24,094 nucleotides of DNA. Source: Deltaproteobacteria bacterium. GTDB lineage: Bacteria > Desulfobacterota > DSM-4660 > Desulfatiglandales > Desulfatiglandaceae. Of this stretch, positions 13,814-23,104 are shown piece after piece (the first letter of the stretch is position 1; every line of letters starts with the position of its first letter). The stretch spans positions 1 through 24,094 of the forward strand of contig JABGPV010000044.1 in the NCBI GenBank assembly GCA_018644785.1, written 5' to 3'. The notes beneath the pieces are model-generated. The model made no database searches and was not told the DNA's origin. It was given only the letters and a program-made list of their open reading frames with translations. The position numbers and the translations under genes are program-made.

Positions 13814-15406
13814 TTACTTTTCCAGTTTGTAGCCCGCTTTTTCTCGGTCCCACGTGTCATCCGTCACGCCTTGTTCACGCAACAGAACTTTTTTCACCCG
13901 CTCCGTGGGGGTTTTGGGGAGCGCGTCCATGAATCGCAGGTAGCGCGGCACCATGAAATAGGCCATCTGTTCGGAGCAGTGGGCCATCAACACCTCGGGG
14001 GACAGCTTCTTCCCCGGCTTGAGGGTGAGGCAGACCATGACCTCGTCCTCCCCCATGGGTGATTTCACCGCCACCGCCGCGCATTCGAGCACGGCGTCGT
14101 GGGTGCGCACACCCTTTTCCACCTCAAAAGAGGAGATGTTTTCGCCGCGCCGCCTGATGGCGTCTTTCTTTCGGTCCACGAAGTGAAAGTACCCGTCTTC
14201 GTCCTGGCGCAGATAATCTCCCGTATGGAACCACAGGTCCCGCCAGGCCTCCACGGTCTGGACCGGCATGTCGTGATACTCGAGCAACAGGCAATGGGGT
14301 TTGCGCGTGCGCAGCAGGCACTCACCCGGTTGGCCCGTCGGGACCGGCAGGCCGGCGTCGTCCACCAGCTTCACCTCATAGTCGGGACGCAGTTTTCCGC
14401 AGGAGCCTATCTTGCGTTCCTTGACCGTGTTGAGCATGGGGACGCCGATCTCGCTCATTCCGTAGCCCTCGATCAGTTTCACCCCGAACCGTTTTTCGAA
14501 AGGCCGGTACAGGTCGGGCGGGGCCCCGGCGCCGAACATGATGCGCAAAGGATTGTCCGCGTCGTCGGGCCGAGGCTCGGCCTTGTAGAGGATCTGCAGA
14601 ATACCGCCGATGTAGTTGAACTCGGTGCATTCGTTTTTCTTCACATCCTCCCAGAACCCGCTGGCCGAAAAGCGAGGCGCCAGCACCATGCTCGCCCCGC
14701 TCATGAGCGCCGGCATGGTGGAGAGAAACTGGGCGTTGCCGTGGAACAGGGGCAGGGCGTTGTAAAGCCGGTCGTTTGGGTCGTAGCCCGCGGCGGACAT
14801 ACAGATTTCACCCATAAACAGGGCGTAGTTGTGGGGCATGACCGACCCCTTGGAGGGGCCGGTGGTCCCGGAAGTGTAGATGACGGCGAAAGGATCGTTC
14901 CAGAACACCTCCGTGGGCGTGTACCCGCCCCGGTTATCCACCATTTCGGAATATTTCATGGCCGGCTTATCCAGGGGAGGAATATCACCGTCACCGAAAA
15001 CGACCACTTTTTCCACATGGGGGAGATGCCGCAGCACCGGGGCCAGCCGATCGAGGAAAATATCCTCGACCACGACGATCCGGCTGCCCGACTGGCCCAG
15101 CATGTACGTCAGAAGATCGCCCCGGTGGGCCGTGTTTACCGGGACCTCAACGGCCCCCAGCTTGCTTAAGCCGCACCACAAAGACAGATATTCGGGACGA
15201 TTGCCCATGATGATGGCCGCCCGGTCTCCCTTGCCGAGGCCCAGGGTTTCGAGGCCCGCCGCCACCCTGCTTGATGCGCGATCCAAGGCCCCATACCCGA
15301 AGGATTTACCTTGAAATCGGAGGAACTCGCGGTTGCCCAGCTCCGCGGCCTTATCCTGTAAAACCCGGTGCACGACCCTTTGACGGGTAAGGTCATTGTT
15401 ATCCAT
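13814..15406 (-). CDS. acyl-CoA ligase (AMP-forming, CaiC/benzoylacetate-CoA ligase-like)
   Basis: The 530-aa protein is an ANL-family adenylate-forming enzyme: YTSGTTGPSKG (177-187), EGYGMSE, WFHTGDYLRQDEDGYF, and DRKKDAIRRRGENISSFEVE. The motif that normally carries the adenylation lysine (PKTPSGK) reads PKTPTERVKK, so arginine stands at the lysine position with lysines just behind it; related CaiC-like ligases can show this, but activity should be tested. Its place immediately after the carboxylase genes (11 bp after the beta subunit, good AGAGGGAG site) suggests it activates the 3-oxoacid product to its CoA ester, as benzoylacetate-CoA ligase does in acetophenone degradation. The exact acid is unknown. 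Confidence 0.85.
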   Translation of the reverse strand: MDNNDLTRQRVVHRVLQDKAAELGNREFLRFQGKSFGYGALDRASSRVAAGLETLGLGKGDRAAIIMGNRPEYLSLWCGLSKLGAVEVPVNTAHRGDLLTYMLGQSGSRIVVVEDIFLDRLAPVLRHLPHVEKVVVFGDGDIPPLDKPAMKYSEMVDNRGGYTPTEVFWNDPFAVIYTSGTTGPSKGSVMPHNYALFMGEICMSAAGYDPNDRLYNALPLFHGNAQFLSTMPALMSGASMVLAPRFSASGFWEDVKKNECTEFNYIGGILQILYKAEPRPDDADNPLRIMFGAGAPPDLYRPFEKRFGVKLIEGYGMSEIGVPMLNTVKERKIGSCGKLRPDYEVKLVDDAGLPVPTGQPGECLLRTRKPHCLLLEYHDMPVQTVEAWRDLWFHTGDYLRQDEDGYFHFVDRKKDAIRRRGENISSFEVEKGVRTHDAVLECAAVAVKSPMGEDEVMVCLTLKPGKKLSPEVLMAHCSEQMAYFMVPRYLRFMDALPKTPTERVKKVLLREQGVTDDTWDREKAGYKLEK

Positions 15407-15417
15407 TTTTTCTCCCT

Positions 15418-17496
15418 CTACAGGTTCGGCATCAACGGGCCCTTGGCGATGCCTTCATTGGGGCTGGGATAGGTCACATACCAGTTCAATATGTCATCGC
15501 TGGGTTTTTGGGTGGACCAATACTCCTCGAATTCTTCGAAGGGTTTCCCCTCGGCCTTTCGTCGGGCCACGGCCTCCCGTCGAAGCGCCTGGGTGGCCTC
15601 TTCGTCCAGACGTCCGCTCTCCGGGTCATAGGCGACCTTGTAGATGTTCTCCACCGTCCAGGGCGTTACCATGCCCTCAGCCAGATCGTCAAGGACGGCC
15701 TGGGGATCGCGCTCCAATACATCGCCGTATCCGGCCCCGCCCCCCACGGGCACGTAAAACGTCTCGCCATACATAAAGAGTTGAATGGGATGGGTGATAT
15801 GGTGAAACTCGCGGTTTCCCTGTTCGGGGTTCTCCTCCGAGTATACCTGATCCAGATTCTTAGGTAGATCTGCTTCAGCCGCGGCCATGAGCGATCCCAT
15901 GTTGCTCCCGCGCACGGTACTGAGAAAGACCGGCGGTACGGCATACCCGCCGAAGATGCCCAAAGTGGCCGGGAAGCGGGAGCCGAAGCCGAAACAGCCC
16001 AAGGCCACTCCCGGCACATGGTGCATCTTCAGACCGAAACCCACACCGGCCCCGCCCCGGTATTTGCCGTGGCCGTAGGAGTTTTTAAAGTAGTTGCGGA
16101 ACAAATAGAGAAACGGGCGGTCGACTTCAGTGGTCTCCACATCCGAGCAGTCGCTCATGGTGGCGAAAAACGCCCCGGCGCCGTTCACCCCGTCCTGGTC
16201 GCTCCGCGCCCCGGCCCCGGTGGCGTTCATTTCCGGGGTAATGTCGGCGATGGCCTCGCCCCATTGATTCATCCCACCGAACAAAGGAACGCCGAAACCC
16301 TGGTACCAGGACGATTGGGCTCTTTTCGGGTCAAGGTGGTAAGTCATGCGGGCCCCGGCCATGAACATGGCGTTGGCAAACAAGGTCTGGGGAAAGGGGG
16401 CCATGGAAGTGGGTGCCTCGTCTTTTGCGTTGAGCAGGCAATCTTCGGGGAAATCCCATTCGATGGGTGCCAACAGCGCGTTGTTGGCCGGCAGATCGTG
16501 AAGGAACCAGCCGCAGAAATAGACCATGGCCATGCCGATGATGCCCTGGAAAAAGCTATTTAGAGGCTTGTCCGGCAGCATGGGCGTTGTGTCGTCAAAG
16601 ACAAGTTTAATGGTGTCGCCCTTTTTAACCAGGGTAAGATTGATCTTGATGAGCCCCTCGGCGGCACCCACGGTATCCATGAATCGGGGCTGTTTGAACA
16701 CGCCGTCGTTGAGCAGGCTTACTTTTTTGTGGGCCGCTTCGGCAGTCACCGCCAGGATGCGTCGCAGACCTCCGACAACCATGTCCGCGCCCTTTTGATC
16801 GGCATATTCCACAATGCGGCGCTGCGCAATGCGGCAGGCCGCCAAACGGGCCTTGATGTCCAGGACCATGGTGCGGGGGTCCCGGCTCATGGCCGCGAAC
16901 ATGTTCATGATGTCTTCACGAAGGGTGTAGTTCTCACCCACTTTAATGGGTGGGGTGATCAGGCCTTCGTCATATTTGGTTCGGGCCGTGGGACAGATGC
17001 CACCCGGGTCGGTCCCGCCGTTTTCACCCGTGTGCACCACCGCACCCACGAAACAGATCAATTCGCCTTCGTGGAACACCGGGACGCAAAGGCCCATGTC
17101 CGCCGGGTGTACACCGCCGTAGAACGGGTCGTTAAAGAAAAAGCTGTCTCCCTCCTTCACCCCCACTGAGCTGTCCTTGACCCAGTGTTTCACGATATAT
17201 TTTACCGGAATCTGCCCCAGGACGGCGTGGAACCAGATGCCCGTGGCCACCACCGCCAGATCACCCTGGGGAGTGTAGATGCCGAAGGCCACGTCGCCCC
17301 AGCGCATGCCTGAAGAGGCCCCCAGCTTCATGGTGGTCTCTTTGCCCTCCTGGGCCACCATATTCATCTTGTGGACGAATATATCGTACTCGACCACATC
17401 GATCTTTTCCTGGACCTCGGTTTCCCGAGCCGTCATCGGCTCGGGTTTGAGCTGCTGCACGACCTCCATGTCCCTTGCGTAAACCATTGCGCACAT
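15418..17496 (-). CDS. ketone carboxylase beta-like subunit (HyuB/hydantoinase B family)
   Basis: The 692-aa protein belongs to the hydantoinase B/oxoprolinase family, which includes the AcxB subunit of acetone carboxylase and the beta subunit of acetophenone carboxylase. Typical segments are FFFNDPFYGGVHPADMGLCV (about 138-157), VVHTGENGGTDPGGI, the central glycine-rich GGMNQWG and GKYRGGAGVGFG, and PVGGGAGYGDVLERDP near the C-terminus. H and D residues in GGVHPAD and HTGENGG are candidates for metal or substrate contacts. In the acetophenone carboxylase complex this subunit links the two ATPase subunits and is thought to join activated ketone and CO2. The ATG is preceded by GGAAGGGAG. A 67-bp gap separates it from the alpha' gene. 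Confidence 0.88.
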   Translation of the reverse strand: MCAMVYARDMEVVQQLKPEPMTARETEVQEKIDVVEYDIFVHKMNMVAQEGKETTMKLGASSGMRWGDVAFGIYTPQGDLAVVATGIWFHAVLGQIPVKYIVKHWVKDSSVGVKEGDSFFFNDPFYGGVHPADMGLCVPVFHEGELICFVGAVVHTGENGGTDPGGICPTARTKYDEGLITPPIKVGENYTLREDIMNMFAAMSRDPRTMVLDIKARLAACRIAQRRIVEYADQKGADMVVGGLRRILAVTAEAAHKKVSLLNDGVFKQPRFMDTVGAAEGLIKINLTLVKKGDTIKLVFDDTTPMLPDKPLNSFFQGIIGMAMVYFCGWFLHDLPANNALLAPIEWDFPEDCLLNAKDEAPTSMAPFPQTLFANAMFMAGARMTYHLDPKRAQSSWYQGFGVPLFGGMNQWGEAIADITPEMNATGAGARSDQDGVNGAGAFFATMSDCSDVETTEVDRPFLYLFRNYFKNSYGHGKYRGGAGVGFGLKMHHVPGVALGCFGFGSRFPATLGIFGGYAVPPVFLSTVRGSNMGSLMAAAEADLPKNLDQVYSEENPEQGNREFHHITHPIQLFMYGETFYVPVGGGAGYGDVLERDPQAVLDDLAEGMVTPWTVENIYKVAYDPESGRLDEEATQALRREAVARRKAEGKPFEEFEEYWSTQKPSDDILNWYVTYPSPNEGIAKGPLMPNL

Positions 17497-17563
17497 GGCT
17501 TGTCTCCCTTCCGCCGAAATCTTTCATCCGGCGCTTTTTTATGAGTTTCGGCTGCTTTTTCGC

Positions 17564-19708
17564 CTAATCGCGGTTGGGTCGCAACACGGCGCTGCCCAGC
17601 CCGTCCTTCTTGAAGTTCCAGCCCGGTTCGAGCACGTAAGTGGTATCAGGCGCTTCGATCAGGGCCGGACCTTCAATACTGTTCCCGGGTTCGAGCCTGT
17701 CAAAGTCATACACGAGGGTTTCCTTGAATCCGCCCAATTCAGACCAAAAGGCCTTCCGGGGCTCGCGCACGGCGGCCTCCGGCGGGGTCTCTCCCGCGAG
17801 GGGCATCCGGTCCATGGGTTCGGGCTCGGCCAGCACATAGGCTGTAAGGTAAAAACACTCTACGTTCACCCCGCCCATGGGGAACGTGGCCTCGGGGGTG
17901 TAGATGGCCGAATACTCTTCGGTGAAACGGTCGCAGATATCCTTGTACTCTTCGGGGCCGGTCACCTTCAAATGGGGGCTGATAATCTTGGTGAGGTTGT
18001 ATTGCATGCCGTAACGCATGTCCAATTCCAATCGGAAACCGATCTGATCCAGGCTGTAACCTTCCAGCTTCAGGTCATTCACAGCCAGTTCCTTGAGTTC
18101 CTCCACCACATTGTTAAAGCCCTCATAATCCTGGGAGTAACACTGTTCCGCATAGAAAAATATCTTCATGGTGCGGGATTTGTCCCAGACCTGTTGAGTG
18201 TTCACCGTGGAGGCCCCAAAGGCCCCGAATACGGGGGAATGGGCCGACACGACGATCTTGTCCACCTGCAGGTAGGGAGCGAAGCCGCAGGCGTGCGTCG
18301 CGCCCGCTCCGCCGCAGGCGAAAATCACAAAGTCGCGGGGGTCGTGGCCTTTTAGGGCCACCTCATTAAAAACTTCCTGACCCATGCGGGCGTCTACCAC
18401 GGCCCGGATGCGCCGGGCCGCTTCCACCACGTCGATGCCCAGGGGATCAGCGATTTTGCTTTTGATGGCTTTAGCGCTGAGTTCCTCGTCTAAAAGCATC
18501 TGGCCACCCAGGTAATTCTCCGGGTTCAGATAGCCCAGCACCAGGTCGGCATCCGTGACGGTGGGCTCCTCTCCCCCAAGGTCGTAGCAGGCAGGACCCG
18601 GCATGGACCCGGCCGACTGGGGACCCACCTCCAGGGCATCGCCCATCAGTTTGTTGACCCAGGCGATGGAGCCGCCGCCGGCCCCGATAGACTTCACTTC
18701 AATGGCCGGAATATTGGTTCGCCATCGGTCTATGACCGGGATGAAGTCGTAGGTGCGAAGGCGGCCACCGCTGATCACTCCGATGTCGAACGAAGTGCCG
18801 CCCATATCGGTGAAAATGATATTCTCGTGACCGTATTCCCGGCCCAGGGTAAGAGCCCCGTGCAAACCGGCCACCGGTCCGGCGTTGTGGGTGAGCACTG
18901 CCCGGGTGCGGGAGACCTTTTTCATGCCTCCGGTATTGTGCACCAGCATCAAGGGGCGTTTGTACCCGCCGTCTCTCAGTTCGGCACCCAGCTTGTTGAG
19001 TTCGTCGGCCATCACCCCGTGAATATAGCCGTTGACCAAGGTGGTAATGAAACGGGTGTATTCGCCGGATTTGGGCGAGACGTCGCTGGATAGAATCACC
19101 GGCAGGGAGCCTAAGTAGTCCTCGGGGTATTCCTCTTCGATCACTTGCTTGATCATTTGCTCATGGGCCGGATTGACAAAAGACCAGAGCAGGCAGACGA
19201 CGAAACCCATGGCCCCTTTGTCCACCAATTCCTGCAGAGCAACCAGAATATCGTCCCGATGGAGCGGGCAGATCGGGTTCCCGAAGGAGTCCATACGCTC
19301 TCGTACGCCGACCACCATGCCCCGCTGGATCAAGGGTTCGGCCTTGTTGATGCGGGCCAGGTCTTTGTTGGCCGCGCTGTCGATGCCGTCGGCCCAGCTC
19401 CGGGCTCGACCCAGAAAGATTGCATCCTCGTGGCCGGCGGTGGTGATGAGGCCCAGTTTGGGGCCGGTACGCTCAATCAAGGCGTTGGTCCCCACGGTGG
19501 TACAGTAGCGCACCACATCGCTCTCCCCCAAAAATTCGGAAAGCCCCGTCCCGAAAGATCGGGCCAGCGACCGCATCCCCTTCATGAACCCGACGGAGAG
19601 ATCATAGTGGGTACTGGGAGTTTTGGTCATTTTGGTTTTTCCGTCCTCTCCACGGGCGTAAAAGTCCGTAAAGGTTCCGCCGATATCGACGTTGATTGAG
19701 ATCCCCAT
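17564..19708 (-). CDS. ketone carboxylase alpha'-like subunit (HyuA/AcxA family)
   Basis: The 714-aa protein is an ASKHA-fold ATPase of the hydantoinase A/oxoprolinase family. It shows the phosphate-1 loop NVDIGGTFTDFYA at the N-terminus, TNALIERTGPKLGLITTAGH (about 73-92), a second phosphate loop FTDMGGTSFDIG, GAGGGSIAWV and GPACYDLGGEEPTVTDADL. The length fits AcxA (about 717 aa). It would use ATP to phosphorylate bicarbonate or the ketone enol. It differs from the other HyuA of this operon in sequence and length, consistent with the two distinct ATPase subunits of acetophenone carboxylase. Its ATG shares one base with the stop of the URO-D-like gene (TAATG), with AAGGAGA upstream: translational coupling. 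Confidence 0.88.
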   Translation of the reverse strand: MGISINVDIGGTFTDFYARGEDGKTKMTKTPSTHYDLSVGFMKGMRSLARSFGTGLSEFLGESDVVRYCTTVGTNALIERTGPKLGLITTAGHEDAIFLGRARSWADGIDSAANKDLARINKAEPLIQRGMVVGVRERMDSFGNPICPLHRDDILVALQELVDKGAMGFVVCLLWSFVNPAHEQMIKQVIEEEYPEDYLGSLPVILSSDVSPKSGEYTRFITTLVNGYIHGVMADELNKLGAELRDGGYKRPLMLVHNTGGMKKVSRTRAVLTHNAGPVAGLHGALTLGREYGHENIIFTDMGGTSFDIGVISGGRLRTYDFIPVIDRWRTNIPAIEVKSIGAGGGSIAWVNKLMGDALEVGPQSAGSMPGPACYDLGGEEPTVTDADLVLGYLNPENYLGGQMLLDEELSAKAIKSKIADPLGIDVVEAARRIRAVVDARMGQEVFNEVALKGHDPRDFVIFACGGAGATHACGFAPYLQVDKIVVSAHSPVFGAFGASTVNTQQVWDKSRTMKIFFYAEQCYSQDYEGFNNVVEELKELAVNDLKLEGYSLDQIGFRLELDMRYGMQYNLTKIISPHLKVTGPEEYKDICDRFTEEYSAIYTPEATFPMGGVNVECFYLTAYVLAEPEPMDRMPLAGETPPEAAVREPRKAFWSELGGFKETLVYDFDRLEPGNSIEGPALIEAPDTTYVLEPGWNFKKDGLGSAVLRPNRD

Positions 19709-20679
19709 TACATGTCTCCTTGTTCTGATGCATTATCATGAAAAAATTCCTGAACCAGTTGGTGAAGCGTTTCAACATCCACATCCCGGGTGGCCGGACC
19801 CAGGCTGGTAAAAAAGATTCCCCGTCCGCCAGTTTTTTCATACAGTTCCCGGCCTTCGTTGATGAGTCGGCGTGCCGTGGAAAGATCATCCAGCGGCAGA
19901 CCCAATCCCACGCCCAGGGCCCCTTCACCCAGGTCCCGCACCCGTGAACCATCGGGCAGGGTACCGTCTTTGCCGGGACCCAGCACATACAAATCCATTT
20001 TCAACCCTTTGAACCGATCCACACGGGAAGGATCATATTTCTGAACGTAAAGCCCAGGTCTCACATCGTAATACCCGGTGATATTTTTGAGGGTGTTATA
20101 GATCTTTTTGTGGGAGAGGTTGATTTCGGCAGACCCCAGTGAACGCCCTTCCATGAAGATGAGCACATCGGGTCCCGTCTTGCAGAAGGCTTCCGCAACA
20201 CGCACCATCAACGGCTTGATTTCTCCCAGGTGGTCCGCACCGTTTCCACGGCCGAACAGCATATCCGCCAGGGTCAGCGGTCCCGTAAGCGCGGCGATGC
20301 AGGCCTGTTCCTTTCGACTGACCTCAAAGACCCGCGCCGCCGTTTCCAGGGCCAGCTTCATTCGGCCTGCCTCCTCCGGTTTGTCATACAGGCCGTTTTG
20401 CGGCGGGGATGCCACGGGTCGATCATTCTCCCAGGATATGGGGCAGCCGCAGGCCTCCGCCATGAGGGTAAAATCGAGTCCCACCACCACCCCGTCGAAA
20501 CGAAAGAGCTTGTGGGTTTTCACCAAAGCGTTGGCCCACAGGGCCGGATCGTTCATAAGCCTTTCCATGGGCATGTTTTCAACCCTGGAGAGAAGCCCAC
20601 GGATCATGGGTACAAAGACAGGCCTGGGTAGCGGTTCATCATTTAAGAATTTGTTGAATAGCGCCCTCCCTGTTTCCAT
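19708..20679 (-). CDS. uroporphyrinogen-decarboxylase-fold protein, putative accessory subunit
   Basis: The 323-aa protein aligns with the URO-D/MtaA superfamily: RPVFVPMIRGLLSRVENMP near the N-terminus (arginines at the place of the substrate-binding R-x3-R of HemE), FDGVVVGLDFTLMAEACG with the conserved aspartate, and LTGPLTLADMLFG. The His-x-Cys...Cys zinc site of corrinoid/CoM methyltransferases (MtaA, CmuA) is absent, so methyl transfer is unlikely. HemE itself is also unlikely, given the context and divergence. Overlaps with the gamma gene (stop of gamma at 20682-20684, ATG at 20679, with a TTG option at 20685) and with alpha' (TAATG) imply coordinated production with the carboxylase. 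Its ~36 kDa size is close to the 34-kDa epsilon subunit of acetophenone carboxylase; whether the two are homologous I cannot say. Confidence 0.75.
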   Translation of the reverse strand: METGRALFNKFLNDEPLPRPVFVPMIRGLLSRVENMPMERLMNDPALWANALVKTHKLFRFDGVVVGLDFTLMAEACGCPISWENDRPVASPPQNGLYDKPEEAGRMKLALETAARVFEVSRKEQACIAALTGPLTLADMLFGRGNGADHLGEIKPLMVRVAEAFCKTGPDVLIFMEGRSLGSAEINLSHKKIYNTLKNITGYYDVRPGLYVQKYDPSRVDRFKGLKMDLYVLGPGKDGTLPDGSRVRDLGEGALGVGLGLPLDDLSTARRLINEGRELYEKTGGRGIFFTSLGPATRDVDVETLHQLVQEFFHDNASEQGDM

Positions 20680-20681
20680 GG

Positions 20682-21011
20682 TCAACCCCCATGCCGTTTT
20701 TTGAGTGCATCCACGTCCAGGTCAATATCATGGGTAATGGGATGCCCCGGCGGCAGGTACTCGTTTTCAATGATGACCCCGCACGCGGGGCAGTAAAACT
20801 CCAGAAGGCGGCAGTAATTGGGGTCCGGTGAAAAGCTGTATTCTTCTCCTTCCACCAGGGGCGGGTGGACTTCCTCAAAGGGCTTTTCCGCCACAAGGCA
20901 CCCTTTTTTATAGTTCTCCCGGGCCCCGATGAGCCCGTGACCGCAACGCTGGCAGCACCACTTCTCCTGGTCCAGATCGATCTCCAGATATTCGGTAATT
21001 CTCACTTTCAT
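20682..21011 (-). CDS. ketone carboxylase gamma-like zinc subunit
   Basis: The 109-aa product begins MKVRITEYLEIDLDQEKWCC and has two cysteine pairs, CQRC (about 20-23) and CPAC (about 74-77), a four-cysteine zinc site as in the small gamma subunits of acetone and acetophenone carboxylases. The segment ENYKKGCLVAEKPFEEVHPP is also typical of that family. Its role would be structural, bridging the ATPase and HyuB-like subunits. The ATG at 21011 overlaps the TGA of the upstream HyuA gene (ATGA), and the longer reading from 21068 has no start support. Its presence separates this cluster from simple hydantoinase or oxoprolinase operons. Confidence 0.85.
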   Translation of the reverse strand: MKVRITEYLEIDLDQEKWCCQRCGHGLIGARENYKKGCLVAEKPFEEVHPPLVEGEEYSFSPDPNYCRLLEFYCPACGVIIENEYLPPGHPITHDIDLDVDALKKRHGG

Positions 21012-23044
21012 GATTCTGTCACCTCCTCCAGAACAGCATTGTTGAATTTGTCCACGGTCATTTGCCATCCCTCGGACACCAGCACGGTGGTCTGCTCCGA
21101 TTCCACCAGGGCCGGCCCGGACAGACGGTGGCCATGGGTGAGCAGGGACCGGTCGTACACGGGGATTTCCTGAAATCCCTTTTCCACATCCAGAAAGACC
21201 GATCTAACGCTCTTTATGGCCGCCTTTGCTTCCTCGCCGGACACGGGGACCTCTTTCACATGAAAATGGGGCACTTCCGCCTGCGCCGCGAGGCACACCA
21301 TATTCAGGTTAAGATCCCCACCGTGGCCGTTTTGCCCCAGAAGATCCCGCGCCGTTTTTACGGCCCTGGCCACATCTTCGGAGGACTTGAAAAAATCCAG
21401 AGGAGCGCCGAACTTGATCTCCGTGCCCCTGCCGGTCTCCTGAACCAGAAGTTCAAGGGAGAGTTTCATATCCTCGAAGGTGAATCCTTCCCCTCGAATA
21501 TCCCGCTCCGCTTCCTTTGTGAGGGTTTCCAGGGCTGCCGGCAGGGCTGAAAAGTCGGATGTTTCACCAAAAGGGGTATCCGTTCGGGCATAGTAAATGT
21601 GCCCCACATCCATGCCCGAGGCGGAATAGGCTGAAAAGACCGCTGAAAATGGGGTGATGACGATCTTTTTAATCCCCGCCGCCCGGGCCGCATGGCAACA
21701 GTGGGCGGGACCCGCACCGCCGTAGACCACCAACAGGGGATCCGCATCGCCCGCAAGCCGCTCTCTGATCTTCATCAGTTCCCGGCCCATGCCCGCATCG
21801 ATGGTCTCCTTCACGGACAATGCCGCGGCCTCCACCGAAAGTCCCAAGGGTTCCGCAACCTTCTCCGCCATTGTATTGCGGGCCTTTTCCAGGTTCAGTT
21901 TCATGGCGCCCCCCAGGAAGTATTCCGGATCAAAGACGCCCAATATGAGATCCGCATCGGTCACCGTGGGCTCGGTGCCCCCCAGATCAAAGCAAACGGG
22001 ACCCGGCAAGGCCCCCGCCGAACGGGGTCCCACACCAAGGGCGCCGTTCACAACGGAAGCGATGGAGCCGCCGCCGGCCCCCACAGCCTTGATCTCCACC
22101 ATGGGCACGTTGACCCTGAAACCTTCCACATCCGGCTTCAGGGTATAACTGACCTGTCCCTGTTGCACATACCCCAGATCAAAGGAGGTACCGCCCATGT
22201 CGGCCGATATGACGGCGTCGGCCCCGTAGGCGAGACCGGTCACCCGGGCCCCCATGAGGCCTGCCGCCGGTCCGGAATTGTAGGTATTGATGGCGCGGGT
22301 TTTGGCCACGCGGGCCACGGCATGATTGTTGTGGACAACAAAGAGGTTCTTTCCGTACATACGGCGGCGCAGCTCTTCCCCCGCCTTGTACAGCATGCTG
22401 ACCAGCTTGCCGTGGATATAGGCATTCAAAACCGCGGCATTGATCCGCTCTTCCTCGCCGCTTCGGCTGGAAATGTCAGAGGAGAGAAAAACGGGCACCG
22501 ATCCCAAAAAATCCCTGGGGTATTCCCCTTTGATGATGCTGCGGATGGCGCGCTCGTTTTGAGGGTTGACGTCGGAATAGGTTAAGGCCACCACAAGACA
22601 GCGGGCGCCGCGATCGATGAGGCCCTGGGCCGCCTCCATGACGGCTTTTGCATCCGGTACCTGCAAAACCTCTCCGACGGGAGAGGTTTTCTCATTAACG
22701 GCCGCCACCATCTCCGGGTCCACCAGGGGCGCCTTCCCATCGCCATTTCCCGTGGGCACAAGACCTTCACGGCCCCCCGTCACCAGCAAACCGATTCGGC
22801 TCCCGTCCCGCTCTATAATGGTATTGGTGCCGATGGTGTTGGAAAACCGGATAATGTCCGTGTCATACAACAGATCTTCCACCGACAACCCGAAGCGTTC
22901 GGCGCCTGCTTTGATGCACGCCAGAAAACAGATGGTTAAATCGTGTGGTGTGGTGGGCACCTTCACGGGCTCAACCCGGCTCCCTGAAACGAAAAACCCG
23001 TCGGTAAAGGTTCCGCCCGTGTCAATGTCAATCGTATACCCCAT
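21008..23044 (-). CDS. ketone carboxylase alpha-like subunit (HyuA/AcxA family)
   Basis: The 678-aa ASKHA-fold ATPase starts MGYTIDIDTGGTFTDGFFVS, with the phosphate-1 loop, and continues with SNTIGTNTIIERDGSRIGLL, the second loop SADMGGTSFDLG, VGAGGGSIASV and CFDLGGTEPTVTDADLILG. The start at 23044 is fixed by AAGGAGGGG about six bases upstream; the frame is open for ten more codons. It is the first structural gene, 60 bp after tetR, and is coupled to the gamma gene by an ATGA overlap. The two HyuA proteins of the operon are clearly paralogous yet different throughout, as expected for separate ATP-using steps in a two-ATP carboxylation. A hydantoinase or oxoprolinase role is less likely because of the gamma subunit and the ligase/thiolase neighbours. 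Confidence 0.88.
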   Translation of the reverse strand: MGYTIDIDTGGTFTDGFFVSGSRVEPVKVPTTPHDLTICFLACIKAGAERFGLSVEDLLYDTDIIRFSNTIGTNTIIERDGSRIGLLVTGGREGLVPTGNGDGKAPLVDPEMVAAVNEKTSPVGEVLQVPDAKAVMEAAQGLIDRGARCLVVALTYSDVNPQNERAIRSIIKGEYPRDFLGSVPVFLSSDISSRSGEEERINAAVLNAYIHGKLVSMLYKAGEELRRRMYGKNLFVVHNNHAVARVAKTRAINTYNSGPAAGLMGARVTGLAYGADAVISADMGGTSFDLGYVQQGQVSYTLKPDVEGFRVNVPMVEIKAVGAGGGSIASVVNGALGVGPRSAGALPGPVCFDLGGTEPTVTDADLILGVFDPEYFLGGAMKLNLEKARNTMAEKVAEPLGLSVEAAALSVKETIDAGMGRELMKIRERLAGDADPLLVVYGGAGPAHCCHAARAAGIKKIVITPFSAVFSAYSASGMDVGHIYYARTDTPFGETSDFSALPAALETLTKEAERDIRGEGFTFEDMKLSLELLVQETGRGTEIKFGAPLDFFKSSEDVARAVKTARDLLGQNGHGGDLNLNMVCLAAQAEVPHFHVKEVPVSGEEAKAAIKSVRSVFLDVEKGFQEIPVYDRSLLTHGHRLSGPALVESEQTTVLVSEGWQMTVDKFNNAVLEEVTES

Positions 23045-23104
23045 GACCTTTCCCCTCCTTATGATGTTATGCATGGAAAAATAAACGAACTATGCAACCA
23101 TCCC

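Noticed and set aside
14099..15169. Long plus-strand open frame of 356 codons
   Set aside because: It lies wholly antisense to the acyl-CoA ligase, whose motifs are unmistakable; the open frame is a product of high GC codon bias.
19708..20679. HemE or corrinoid/CoM methyltransferase assignment
   Set aside because: The gene context is a ketone carboxylase operon, the zinc-ligand motif of MtaA/CmuA is missing, and the sequence is too divergent for HemE.
21692..22585. Plus-strand open frame of 297 codons
   Set aside because: Antisense to the HyuA alpha gene; histidine/glycine-rich composition typical of a shadow frame.
21008..23044. Hydantoinase or 5-oxoprolinase operon
   Set aside because: The gamma-like zinc subunit, the second HyuA and the ligase/thiolase genes fit ketone carboxylation better; this remains the main alternative.
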